A DNA stretch of 46,843 nucleotides, taken from the NCBI GenBank assembly GCA_002410325.1, contig DHRK01000068.1, positions 1 to 46,843 of the forward strand. The letters are read 5' to 3'. The translations under genes and the position numbers were made by a program. The stretch is from Syntrophomonas sp. UBA5314 (lineage in GTDB: Bacteria; Bacillota; Syntrophomonadia; Syntrophomonadales; Syntrophomonadaceae). The notes under the pieces are model-generated. The model searched no databases, had not been told where the DNA came from, and was given only the letters and a program-made list of their open reading frames with translations. This document shows positions 17,579 to 25,592 of this stretch, piece by piece (position 1 is the stretch's first letter; each line of letters begins with the position of its first letter).

Positions 17579-18517
17579 ATGCAGAAAAAGATATTGATTT
17601 CATTACTGCTATTTCTCGGTGTATTCTTCGGTTTGACAGGTGAGGTTAAGGCCCAGGAAAAAGAAATTGGCGCTTATGCTATCGATCTGTCAATTGCAGT
17701 TTCTCCTATGAATGCCGAAAATGCTAGCCTCGCCGGCACTATGCTTGACGGAGTGGTTGTCAATCCGGGTGAGGAGTTTTCCTTCAATGACACGGTGGGT
17801 AGGAGAACGACGGCTAAAGGATTTTCGGCCGGCTACATAGCATCTCAATCACGCAGTGACATGGCGGTAGGTGGAGGAGTATGCATGACCGCCAGCATAC
17901 TTCACCAGGCGGTTAAAGCCGCGGGGTTGGAAGTACTGGAGAGACATAACCACTGTATCCGGATCAGCTATTTACCGCTGGGCGAAGATGCGGCTGTGCA
18001 GTATGGGGTTCAGGATTTCCGCTTTAGAAACAATCTCAATATTCCGGTGATCATTCGTACAATAGTTGATGACCGTTTAAAGATAGCGATAAACATTGAA
18101 GAGAAACCTAAAAACGTGTATTTCAACGGCTCTTTATTAAAGTTTGACACCCCACCCGTCATCGATCATGGCGCTCTACTGGTCCCGGCCTGGACCATGG
18201 CCGAAACCCTGCAGGGAAAAGTAAGCTGGATCGCTCAAAATCAGAGCATGGTACTTACCAAAGATAATACCAGAATTGTATTCACGGTTGGCCAGAGCAA
18301 TGCCTGGGTTAACGGGAAGGAAAAACAGATGGGAGCGGCCGTACGCATCATAAATAACCGCACTATGATACCCCTTCGTTTTATAGCCAATGAATTAGGT
18401 GCCGATCTCACCTGGAATGTATCTTCGCAAAGCGCTTCCCTGCGCATGCCTGAGTACCGCCTGGCCGGGGTCGTTGCCAGCGGCGGGCAAGCGGTTGAGC
18501 GGTACCAACTGACTTAA
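17579..18517 (+). CDS. Secreted VanW-family protein with copper amine oxidase-like domain
   Basis: 312 residues from ATG 17579; an upstream extension in frame would bury the signal peptide. A signal peptide occupies about residues 1-23 (LISLLLFLGVFFGLTGEVKA). The VanW domain follows, with NPGEEFSFNDTVG and GGGVCMTASILHQAV. Residues 175-300 form a copper amine oxidase N-terminal-like domain (RTMIPLRFIANELGADLTW), a common cell-surface module in Clostridia that does not imply oxidase activity. The function is unknown, probably at the cell wall. Confidence 0.85.
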   Translation: MQKKILISLLLFLGVFFGLTGEVKAQEKEIGAYAIDLSIAVSPMNAENASLAGTMLDGVVVNPGEEFSFNDTVGRRTTAKGFSAGYIASQSRSDMAVGGGVCMTASILHQAVKAAGLEVLERHNHCIRISYLPLGEDAAVQYGVQDFRFRNNLNIPVIIRTIVDDRLKIAINIEEKPKNVYFNGSLLKFDTPPVIDHGALLVPAWTMAETLQGKVSWIAQNQSMVLTKDNTRIVFTVGQSNAWVNGKEKQMGAAVRIINNRTMIPLRFIANELGADLTWNVSSQSASLRMPEYRLAGVVASGGQAVERYQLT

Positions 18518-18864
18518 GTAGGAATTAAGCAACTGCCATCTAAAAAGGCTTGTATATCTGAAGGGCGGGTCGATTCTGAAAAACAGAATGCCCCCCATTC
18601 TTTATCGTTATGCAAGAAAAGCCAACTTTACCCCATCCGCCTATCCCTCATTTAATCGTCTTTTGACAGCCTACCGTTAGGACCTTATTACACGTTGCAA
18701 CAAAATGAATAGAGCAAGTATAGCTCAAATAAGCCTTACGGGCAGTAGCAAAGGAGACCGCCTACAGGCAGTCATAAAAGTTTGCAAACCCCCTGGGTTA
18801 AGGCAAATATGCAGCGATTAGTGTGTTATAATCAATGATAATTCCAAGGGAAACGGGTGATAGG
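18518..18864. other. Intergenic region before the CvpA-like gene
   Basis: No gene is seen in these 347 nt. ATTCTG/CAGAAT near 18573-18589 flanked by GGGC/GCCC forms a hairpin without a clear T-run. An imperfect inverted repeat pairs CCGTTAGGACCTTATT (near 18673) with AATAAGCCTTACGG (near 18727). A TATAAT at 18826-18831 may be the -10 box for the downstream gene, with no convincing -35. Confidence 0.4.
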
Positions 18865-19479
18865 GTGATTTTAAACGGGCTGGATTACCTGCTGACAGGG
18901 GTTCTGGCCATAAGTACCCTGGCGGGATTTAGAAAGGGTATGGTGCGGGCCCTGGGCGGGATAGCCGGGGTTCTGCTGGCTATCGTAGCTGCCGGCTTGA
19001 GCTACCAGCAGCTTGCTTTTTGGCTGCAGGCCCAGTGGGGTTGGCAGAGCCTTCTGGCCAAATGGATTGGAGAGCAACTGCCGTCCTGGGCCATACCCGC
19101 TATGAGTTTGAGCAGCATGGGGATGACTAACCCGGTCTATGATCTCTCCTATCTTTTACTCCTGGCCATCAGTTTTATAATCATATTGATCGGTGTTGGC
19201 GGGCTGGGGCAGCTGCTCATCGAAGGGCTGCACCGCTTGCTTGAAAACACCCCTCTGTCGGGAATAAACCACCTGCTGGGCATGGCGGCCGGGTTTGTGA
19301 AAAGTCTTTTGATCCTTACCCTGCTGACCGGGCTGATATATCCGGCCGCCCGCTTAGGGGCTTCAATGGGCTGGGATCCGGCCATTGCGGTATACAATCA
19401 GATCGATACATCCAAAATGGCGGCGGGGATGCTGGTTTTTTTCAAAGAACTGTCCGCCTGGCTGGGGCTAAATGCATAG
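18865..19479 (+). CDS. CvpA-family membrane protein
   Basis: 204 residues from GTG 18865. An ATG 30 nt upstream is in frame but sits just after a TATAAT box and lacks a ribosome site. Four hydrophobic segments with a LAGFRKGMVRALGGIAGV opening and the conserved SGINHLLGMAAGFVKSLLIL block place it in the CvpA/colicin V production family. Members are polytopic inner-membrane proteins of uncertain role. Confidence 0.8.
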   Translation: MILNGLDYLLTGVLAISTLAGFRKGMVRALGGIAGVLLAIVAAGLSYQQLAFWLQAQWGWQSLLAKWIGEQLPSWAIPAMSLSSMGMTNPVYDLSYLLLLAISFIIILIGVGGLGQLLIEGLHRLLENTPLSGINHLLGMAAGFVKSLLILTLLTGLIYPAARLGASMGWDPAIAVYNQIDTSKMAAGMLVFFKELSAWLGLNA

Positions 19480-19534
19480 CAGGGCAATCCAGCCGGAAAG
19501 CTAATAGCACAGGTATAACAAGGAGGCTCGATAA

Positions 19535-20923
19535 ATGACGGTTTCTAAAAAAGAGGAATTAAAACGCATTGCCTGGACCCATATGGATGAAGCCACGGTG
19601 CAGATGGCGCACAAGTTCGGCCGGGGTTATATGGAGTTTTTGGATAACGCCAAAACCGAGCGGGAGGCGGTGACCTATATCGCTCAGATGGCCCGCAAGA
19701 AAAAGTATGTGGATTTCAACGAAGTCAAACAAATAAAAGCGGGTCAGAAATTGTTTATTAACTATAAAGATAAAGTCTGCGCCCTGCTGGTGATGGGGCA
19801 GGAACCCCTGGAAGAGGGCGTGAATATTATCGCCTCACATATCGACGCCCCCCGGCTGGACCTCAAGGCCCGCCCTCTTTATGAAGCGGATAATGTGGCC
19901 CTGTTTAAAACCCATTATTACGGAGGAATCAAGAAGTACCAGTGGGTGGGAATGCCTCTGGCCCTCCACGGGGTGGCCATTCGCAAAGACGGGCAAAAGC
20001 TGTATTTTAAGCTGGGTGAAAACCCCGGTGATATTGTCTTTACCATAGCTGACCTGCTGCCCCACCTGGCCAAAGATCAGATGGAGAAAAAACTATCGGA
20101 AGCCATAAAAGGAGAGGATCTAAACATCCTGGTCGGCAGTCAACCCGATACCGATGCGGAAGGTGACGCCATAAAAAAGAGGATCCTCAGACTGTTAAAG
20201 GAACAATACCAGATGGAAGAAGACGATTTTACCAGCGCCGAATTCGAGGCGGTGCCGGCTTTTCCGGCCCGGGAGATTGGATTTGATCGCAGTATGATCG
20301 GCGCTTATGGACAGGATGACCGGGTCAGCGCCTACACCTCCTTGCAGGCCGTCCTGGATATCGAAAAACCCCGGCGGACCGCTATCTGCCTGTTTGTCGA
20401 CAAAGAGGAAATAGGCAGTACTGGAAACACGGGGTTGCAGTCACTGATAATCGAAAACATGATGGCTGAACTGATGCATAAAACCGGCCAGGCGGATTAC
20501 TATTATGTCCGCAAGGCGTTGGCCAGCTCCAATGCCATTTCAGCTGATGTCAACGCGGCAGTTGATCCCAACTATCCCGAGGTTTTTGAAAAGCTGAATT
20601 GCAGCTTCCTGTCCCAGGGGGTGGTTATGACCAAGTTTACCGGCTCCCGGGGAAAAGCTGATTCCAATGACGCCCATCCCGAGTACCTGGCCCGCCTGCG
20701 CCGGGTTTTTGATGAAGAGGGCGTAATCTGGCAAGTCGGGGAACTGGGTAAGGTCGATCTGGGCGGGGGCGGAACCGTTGCCCAGTATATGGCCCGTTAT
20801 GGAATGGAAGTCGTGGATTGTGGAGTGGCTTTACTGGGGATGCACTCTCCCTTTGAAGTGGCCAGCAAAGCAGATATATATATGGCATATAAGGCTTACA
20901 AAGCCTTTTGGCAAAAAATCTAA
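19535..20923 (+). CDS. M18-family aminopeptidase
   Basis: 462 residues, normal for the family. These are dinuclear-metal, dodecameric cytosolic aminopeptidases. Metal ligands are visible in SHIDAPRLDLK, the YGQDDRVSAY block, the KEEIGSTG block and the C-terminal GMHSPFE. GGAGG stands before the ATG. selD begins 31 nt after its stop, so the peptidase may be co-transcribed with selenophosphate synthase. Confidence 0.93.
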   Translation: MTVSKKEELKRIAWTHMDEATVQMAHKFGRGYMEFLDNAKTEREAVTYIAQMARKKKYVDFNEVKQIKAGQKLFINYKDKVCALLVMGQEPLEEGVNIIASHIDAPRLDLKARPLYEADNVALFKTHYYGGIKKYQWVGMPLALHGVAIRKDGQKLYFKLGENPGDIVFTIADLLPHLAKDQMEKKLSEAIKGEDLNILVGSQPDTDAEGDAIKKRILRLLKEQYQMEEDDFTSAEFEAVPAFPAREIGFDRSMIGAYGQDDRVSAYTSLQAVLDIEKPRRTAICLFVDKEEIGSTGNTGLQSLIIENMMAELMHKTGQADYYYVRKALASSNAISADVNAAVDPNYPEVFEKLNCSFLSQGVVMTKFTGSRGKADSNDAHPEYLARLRRVFDEEGVIWQVGELGKVDLGGGGTVAQYMARYGMEVVDCGVALLGMHSPFEVASKADIYMAYKAYKAFWQKI

Positions 20924-20954
20924 CGAAGGTTTATGTTTTGGGGAGGTGAGTGGG

Positions 20955-21992
20955 ATGACGGCTAAACGTTTGACGCAGATGGTCAGGGCAGCTGGTTGAG
21001 CGGCCAAAATAGGGCCGGGGGCCCTGGAAGAGATCCTAAAAGGTCTGCCCCAGCCGGTTCATCCCAACCTGCTGGTGGGGATAGATACTCGCGACGACGC
21101 GGGAGTTTTTAGACTGACCGATGAACTGGCCTTGATCCAAACCGTGGATTTTTTCACCCCCATGGTTGATGATCCCTATGTATTTGGCCAGATCGCGGCG
21201 ACCAACGCCTTGAACGATGTCTATGCCATGGGCGGTAAACCCCTTATGGCCATGAATATTGTCTGTTATCCCGAGTGCGAGGATTTAAACATCCTGCACC
21301 GTATACTCGAAGGGGGTTTGAGCAAGGTCAAGGAAGCCGGCGCCCTTTTGGTGGGCGGCCATACCGTAGACGACCTGGAACCCAAGTATGGACTGGCGGT
21401 GGCTGGATTGGTTCACCCGGCCCGGGTTTTAAAAAACGATGGGGCCCGGGTAGGCGACCGTATTTATTTGACCAAACCGCTGGGCACGGGAATCATCTCT
21501 ACGGCCATAAAGGCTGAGATGGCTTCAACCGAAGCCTATGATGAAGCGGTCTACTGGATGACCCGCTTAAATAGCGAGATTCCTGATTTGGTCCAGGACC
21601 TGACGATTAATGGGTTAACCGATGTAACCGGATTTGGGCTGCTGGGACATCTAAGCGAAATGGCACAGGCGAGTAATGTTGAAATAGAAATAAACGCCGG
21701 GCGGATTCCCTTTATTAAGGCGGCCCTGGACTACGCCTCCTATGGACTGATTCCAGCCGGAGCCTACACTAACCGTGAATACCTGCAAAAACATACCGAA
21801 GTAGATGGAGACCTGGAGGGACCGCTTACCGATCTGTTGTTTACGCCTGAAACCGCAGGCGGTTTGCTTATTGCAGTCGATGAAGCCAATGAAGCCAAGT
21901 TGATAGAGGCATTAGAGCGCCGGGGGAGTAAGGCGGCCCGGGTAGGGAGAGTCCTGCAGCCGGGTTTCAGACCGGTGAGGGTTAAGGACTAG
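20955..21992 (+). CDS. selD: Selenide, water dikinase SelD (selenoprotein, Sec15)
   Basis: 345 residues if the in-frame UGA at 20997-20999 is read as selenocysteine. The ATG at 20955 follows GGGAGGTGAG. Codons 1-14 read MTAKRLTQMVRAAG, then UGA, then AAKIGPGALEEIL, which aligns with the catalytic G-C/U-x-x-K motif of SelD; the following lysine is at residue 18. The body has GIDTRDDAGVF, TNALNDVYAMGG and GLTDVTGFGLLGHL. SelD makes selenophosphate from selenide and ATP. A conventional gene caller would begin at the GTG at 21075 and lose the active site. Confidence 0.95.
21011..21025 (+). promoter_or_regulatory. Candidate bacterial SECIS hairpin in selD
   Basis: AGGGCC-GGG-GGCCCT forms a perfect 6-bp stem with a GGG loop, 17-19 nt after the UGA. 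Bacterial SECIS elements place a loop guanine at about this distance for SelB binding. Confidence 0.75.
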
Positions 21993-22025
21993 CTTGACGG
22001 GAAGCCATATGGGGGAGGTTTAGCA

Positions 22026-22211
22026 ATGGAACGAAAACAGTTTGCCTTGGGGGATACCGTGCGCATGAAAAAGCAGCATCCCTGTGGAAGTTACAATTGG
22101 CAGGTGATTCGCACCGGCGCTGATGTCAAGATAAAATGCACTGGCTGTGGCCGAATTGTAATGATGCCCCGCCTTCAGTTTGAAAAACGCATGTTGAGGG
22201 TGGAATCTTAA
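22026..22211 (+). CDS. DUF951 family protein
   Basis: 61 residues. The GDTVRMKKQHPCGSYNW opening, the GADVKIKC stretch and the CTGCGR zinc-ribbon-like pair are characteristic of DUF951, a small protein widespread in Firmicutes near the origin. The three cysteines with a nearby His could bind metal. Its role is not established. GGGGGAGG lies upstream of the ATG. Confidence 0.88.
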   Translation: MERKQFALGDTVRMKKQHPCGSYNWQVIRTGADVKIKCTGCGRIVMMPRLQFEKRMLRVES

Positions 22212-22271
22212 ACCAAATACTTCCCTACGGCATATATTAATAGGTGAAAGGATCTCTAAGGGGGTGGGACC

Positions 22272-22487
22272 GTGCATCTGAAACTGGTGCCCAATCCAGG
22301 TTTCAACATCGGCGATCTGGTAACGGTAAAAAGCATGCCACCGCAGGAAAGGTTTTGTATAATCGGCTTTAAGAGAAAGGGCCAGGGGGATCCGGTAGCC
22401 GTACTTAAGGCGCTGTTTAACGACACTTATATTATTGAAAAACCGGTTTCAGAGCTAAACAGCCTGCTTATTAAGGGGATTCTGTAA
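22272..22487 (+). CDS. Small conserved-looking protein, unknown function
   Basis: 71 residues from a GTG start preceded by AAGGGGGTGGG. The sequence PGFNIGDLVTVKSMPPQERFCIIGF looks like a small beta-barrel (SH3- or KOW-like) but I do not recognise the family. It is the last gene before the terminator at 22503-22525, so it probably ends the selD-DUF951 transcript. Confidence 0.6.
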   Translation: MHLKLVPNPGFNIGDLVTVKSMPPQERFCIIGFKRKGQGDPVAVLKALFNDTYIIEKPVSELNSLLIKGIL

Positions 22488-22502
22488 AATACTAATAAGG
22501 AT

Positions 22503-22525
22503 GGGGAGAATAGACTCCCCTTTTT
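22503..22525 (+). terminator. Rho-independent terminator before rpsF
   Basis: GGGGAG/CTCCCC stem with a 6-nt loop followed directly by TTTTT. It insulates the rpsF operon. Confidence 0.85.
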
Positions 22526-22543
22526 CTATTCGAGCATAATTTC

Positions 22544-22572
22544 TTGCATCAACAACTAAATCCTGGTATAAT
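22544..22572 (+). promoter_or_regulatory. Sigma-A promoter of rpsF-ssb-rpsR
   Basis: TTGCAT and TATAAT are separated by exactly 17 nt. Transcription should begin near 22579, giving a leader of about 75 nt. Confidence 0.85.
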
Positions 22573-22578
22573 TCTTAA

Positions 22579-22653
22579 GTGCCCTGCTCCGGTTGTAAGG
22601 CCGGAGCCGTTACCTGTCTATACAGGTTTAGTCCATAGGGAGGAGGTGTTACG
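22579..22653 (+). promoter_or_regulatory. Candidate S6:S18-binding leader
   Basis: CTCCGG (22587-22592) pairs with CCGGAG (22601-22606) and is followed at once by CCG. A second stem, ACCTGT/ACAGGT, lies at 22612-22627. A hairpin with a CCG next to it upstream of rpsF is the known autoregulatory target of the S6:S18 dimer. The fit was judged by eye. Confidence 0.6.
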
Positions 22654-22944
22654 ATGCGCGCTTACGAGATATTTATGATCTTAAAACCCGACCTGACTGA
22701 TGAAGTTATTGCCGAAACCAAAGAGAAACTGCAAAAAATTATTGAGTCTTTCGGTGGAGAGTTTGTTAAAGAAGTTGAGGGTTGGGGAAAAAGGCGGCTG
22801 GCATACGGCATCGAAGACTACCTGGAAGGTATCTATGTTTTATGGTACTTTAACGGGCAGCCCGAGACCGTAGATGAGCTCGACCGGGTCATCAAGATAT
22901 CGGATCGCATTCTGCGCCATATAATCATTCGCAAAGACGAGTAA
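22654..22944 (+). CDS. rpsF: 30S ribosomal protein S6
   Basis: 96 residues. The MRAYEIFMILKPDLTDE opening, GWGKRRLAYGIEDYLEGIYVLWYF and RHIIIRK are typical of S6. It binds S18 on the 30S platform. GGGAGGAGG precedes the ATG. First gene of the S6-SSB-S18 operon. Confidence 0.97.
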   Translation: MRAYEIFMILKPDLTDEVIAETKEKLQKIIESFGGEFVKEVEGWGKRRLAYGIEDYLEGIYVLWYFNGQPETVDELDRVIKISDRILRHIIIRKDE

Positions 22945-22970
22945 TCGTTATAATTTTGGAGGGATGAACC

Positions 22971-23405
22971 GTGCTGAACAGGGTGATTTTAATTGGCAGG
23001 TTGACCCGGGATCCAGAGCTCAAATACACTCCAAATGGTACAGCGGTTTGCACTTTTACCCTGGCTATCGACCGGAAATTCAATAAAGACGAAACGGATT
23101 TTATTGATATCGTAGTCTGGCGAGGCCTGGCCGAAACCTGTGCCAGTTACCTGGGAAAAGGTCGTCTGGCCGCGGTTGAGGGACGGCTGCAGGTTAGAAC
23201 CTATGAAAACCAGGAGGGGCAAAAGAGAAAGGTTACCGAAGTTGTTGCTGACGATGTCCGGTTTTTGGACAAAGCTGGGACAGGTTCCACCTCTGGCTCA
23301 TCCGGCAAAGCCAAAAAAGATGATTGGAATGCCCTGGGGCGCGAACTAAACCTCAACGAGGTCGATTACGTAAATCAGGAAGGAGAAGACGAGATTCCTT
23401 TCTAG
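22971..23405 (+). CDS. ssb: Single-stranded DNA-binding protein
   Basis: 144 residues. The OB fold opens MLNRVILIGRLTRDPELKYT and contains AVEGRLQVRTYENQEGQKR. A Gly/Ser/Lys linker leads to the acidic tip EDEIPF, the docking site for replication and repair partners. It sits between rpsF and rpsR as in most Firmicutes. Confidence 0.97.
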   Translation: MLNRVILIGRLTRDPELKYTPNGTAVCTFTLAIDRKFNKDETDFIDIVVWRGLAETCASYLGKGRLAAVEGRLQVRTYENQEGQKRKVTEVVADDVRFLDKAGTGSTSGSSGKAKKDDWNALGRELNLNEVDYVNQEGEDEIPF

Positions 23406-23423
23406 ACCGAGGAGGTAAGAGAG

Positions 23424-23648
23424 TTGAAAAAAGAGCGGAGAAAGAAACGCAAACAATGTAATTTCTGTGCCGACAAGATCGAGCATATAGAATATAAAGA
23501 GATCTCCCGTCTTCGCCGTTACATTACGGAAAGAGGGAAAATTCTTCCCCGGCGTATAACCGGAAACTGTGCGCATCATCAGCGCCAGTTGACGGTGGCC
23601 ATAAAAAGGGCCAGAACCATGGCTCTGCTGCCTTACACCGCCGAGTAG
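23424..23648 (+). CDS. rpsR: 30S ribosomal protein S18
   Basis: 74 residues from a TTG start with GAGGAGG upstream. NFCADKI, RLRRYITERGKILPRRITG and the C-terminal basic stretch are diagnostic. The cysteines at CNFC and GNC mark the zinc-binding (C+) form of S18, expected to be the main copy. It ends at a strong terminator. Confidence 0.96.
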   Translation: MKKERRKKRKQCNFCADKIEHIEYKEISRLRRYITERGKILPRRITGNCAHHQRQLTVAIKRARTMALLPYTAE

Positions 23649-23654
23649 ACACCC

Positions 23655-23680
23655 AGCCCTCATTCTTGAGGGCTTTTTTT
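23655..23680 (+). terminator. Rho-independent terminator of rpsF-ssb-rpsR
   Basis: AGCCCTCA/TGAGGGCT, an 8-bp perfect stem with a TTCT loop, is followed by a run of T. Confidence 0.92.
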
Positions 23681-23751
23681 ATTGCTGGTTAAACAAGCAG
23701 GAAAAACCCTCTGGATTGAAGAAAGTTCCAGGGAAAAGGGGGTGTATTCGT

Positions 23752-24063
23752 TTGACCCGAAGAAAGGGCCAGGAACTGGAATATGCCAGTGATTTAAACA
23801 TAATGGAGTGGATTAAAGCCGATCTGGTTGAATCCGTTGCCGCCCTTTTAAAAGCACTGGTGAAAAAAGATCAGGAAGATATCAGTGACGCAGTGGCCAC
23901 GGTCTTGATCAGTACCTACCTGTTGGGGCAGCGGGCCGGGGTAAGCTACCAGTCCATGGAGAGCATGGTAAAATGGAAGCTGGCCAACAGTCTGGACTTA
24001 AACGAAGATGGCTACACGGATCTGATGGGATTACTCAAATATTTAGAGCAGCAGAAGAGGTGA
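23752..24063 (+). CDS. MazG-like protein
   Basis: 103 residues from TTG 23752, which lies 8 nt after AAAAGGGGG; an earlier TTG in frame at 23716 lacks such a site. Predicted all-helical. EWIKADLVESVAALLKAL and ISDAVATVLISTYLLGQRAG resemble the MazG-like fold seen at this place beside yybS in Clostridia. The full set of acidic metal ligands of true MazG pyrophosphatases is not obvious, so activity is uncertain. Confidence 0.65.
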   Translation: MTRRKGQELEYASDLNIMEWIKADLVESVAALLKALVKKDQEDISDAVATVLISTYLLGQRAGVSYQSMESMVKWKLANSLDLNEDGYTDLMGLLKYLEQQKR

Positions 24064-24073
24064 CGATATAGAG

Positions 24074-25132
24074 GTGGAAGAACAAGCAGTTGATCAGATG
24101 GGGCGCGATAATTCCGGTAGGCCTCATTCATTTATTTTCTACGCTCTCACTACTTCTATTTTATGTTTTCTGCTACTGGCCGTCCCGGCATTAACCCTGT
24201 TGCTAACCATCGCCTGGGGTATCCTGGTAGTCTTGGCCGGTCTTTATTTTAAACCGGTTTATTTATGGCTTATGGCCCTGTTAAACGGCTTTAGCCTTAT
24301 GCTTTATGTCGCCCTGGCCCACCGGGCTTATGGGACGACCCTGGTTCTACAAGAAGGTGCGGCAGCCCTCCTGGCTTTTGGGTGCTTTTTCGGCCTGGCC
24401 ATATATACTATGGGATTCCTGGCGGCCCGGGGCTGTGACTATTACAAAATTCGAACCTGGGGAATAGCGGTTGTTTTGGCCGGTGTTTCCGTGTACCTGG
24501 GATGGGCTTACTATACTCAGGGCAGTATTGGCATCGAAGAAATGGAAACCGAACTCAACCGGAGGTTGGAAGAGGCCGTCAATACCTATGAATCCACCGG
24601 CATGTTGGAAATATATGCCCAGCAGGGAATCAGCAAACAGGATCTCCAGGCTACATTTAAAAACCTAGCCCACACCGTGGCGCGCCATTTGCCGGCCAGT
24701 TACTATCTTCAGGGGATAGTGGCAGTATTTTTCATCCTCTTAACAGCCAGTTTTTTAAGCCTCAGGCGAAAAATAGATCGTCTAATAAGAAAACCTTATT
24801 TAAATGAAGCCATGCCGTGGGTGTTGGCCTGGGTTGTTATTGCAGGTTTGGCCTTTTGCCTGTGGGGCTATGACCAAAAGGATGTCTATTACTATATAGG
24901 CTCCAATATTCTAGTGGTCATGGCGCCCATCACCTGTTATTATGGCCTGGCGGCCGTGGTTTACAAGATGGGGGAAATGAATCCCAACCCCCGCCGCTGG
25001 CTGATGGTTGTTTTGATCATTTTAAGTGCGGTTTTTCTTCCTTCGGCGATAATATTTTTAAGCCTGTTCGGCTTGTTTGACGCGCTCCTCGATTTTAGAA
25101 GGCTACGCTCACGAAGGGAGGAACCGGAATGA
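24074..25132 (+). CDS. YybS-like polytopic membrane protein (DUF2232)
   Basis: 352 residues from a GTG start with AGAGG upstream. About eight membrane segments; the ATFKNLAHTVARHLPASYYLQGIVAVFFILL segment region and its position just before rplI match YybS/DUF2232. In Bacillus the same spot holds yybS and then yybT (gdpP); here no GdpP phosphodiesterase follows. It overlaps rplI by 4 nt. The function is unknown. Confidence 0.8.
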   Translation: MEEQAVDQMGRDNSGRPHSFIFYALTTSILCFLLLAVPALTLLLTIAWGILVVLAGLYFKPVYLWLMALLNGFSLMLYVALAHRAYGTTLVLQEGAAALLAFGCFFGLAIYTMGFLAARGCDYYKIRTWGIAVVLAGVSVYLGWAYYTQGSIGIEEMETELNRRLEEAVNTYESTGMLEIYAQQGISKQDLQATFKNLAHTVARHLPASYYLQGIVAVFFILLTASFLSLRRKIDRLIRKPYLNEAMPWVLAWVVIAGLAFCLWGYDQKDVYYYIGSNILVVMAPITCYYGLAAVVYKMGEMNPNPRRWLMVVLIILSAVFLPSAIIFLSLFGLFDALLDFRRLRSRREEPE

Positions 25133-25575
25133 AAGTGATATTGAACCAGACGGTAAAAAACCTGGGCAAAGAGGGAGATGTCAAGGAAGTAGCCGACGGC
25201 TACGCCAGAAACTACCTGATACCACAGGGGTTGGCCCGGGAGGCCACCAACACTATTTTGAAAGAAACCCAGGAAAAGAAGGTCCGGGAGCAAAAGCAGA
25301 AAGATAAAGAAAAAGCCCGGGCCGAGCAAATTAAAGAACAGCTGGATGGAAAGACCATAGAAATCAAGGCCCGGACGGGGGGCGGGGACAAATTGTTCGG
25401 TGCCGTAACCGCCCGGGAGATCTCTGACGTGTTAAAACAAACCATGCAGGTAGATGTTGATAAAAAGAAGATCGATTTGGCCGATCCGATAAAGCACCTG
25501 GGCCAATACCGCGTCAAGTTGAAGATCTATCCTTCCATCCAGGCGGAGCTAAACATCATAGTAGTAGCAGAATAA
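25129..25575 (+). CDS. rplI: 50S ribosomal protein L9
   Basis: 148 residues. MKVILNQTVKNLGKEGDVKEV and DGYARNYLIPQGLA are diagnostic of the N-terminal rRNA-binding domain; a long lysine-rich helix links to the C-terminal domain. It overlaps the preceding gene by ATGA. LonC follows 17 nt later, where Bacillus carries the replicative helicase gene. Confidence 0.97.
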   Translation: MKVILNQTVKNLGKEGDVKEVADGYARNYLIPQGLAREATNTILKETQEKKVREQKQKDKEKARAEQIKEQLDGKTIEIKARTGGGDKLFGAVTAREISDVLKQTMQVDVDKKKIDLADPIKHLGQYRVKLKIYPSIQAELNIIVVAE

Positions 25576-25592
25576 AGCCGGGAGGATGTACA

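Noticed and set aside
21075..21992. selD starting at the GTG at 21075
   Set aside because: This start lacks a ribosome site and drops the catalytic loop. The upstream ATG through UGA gives the complete family N-terminus.
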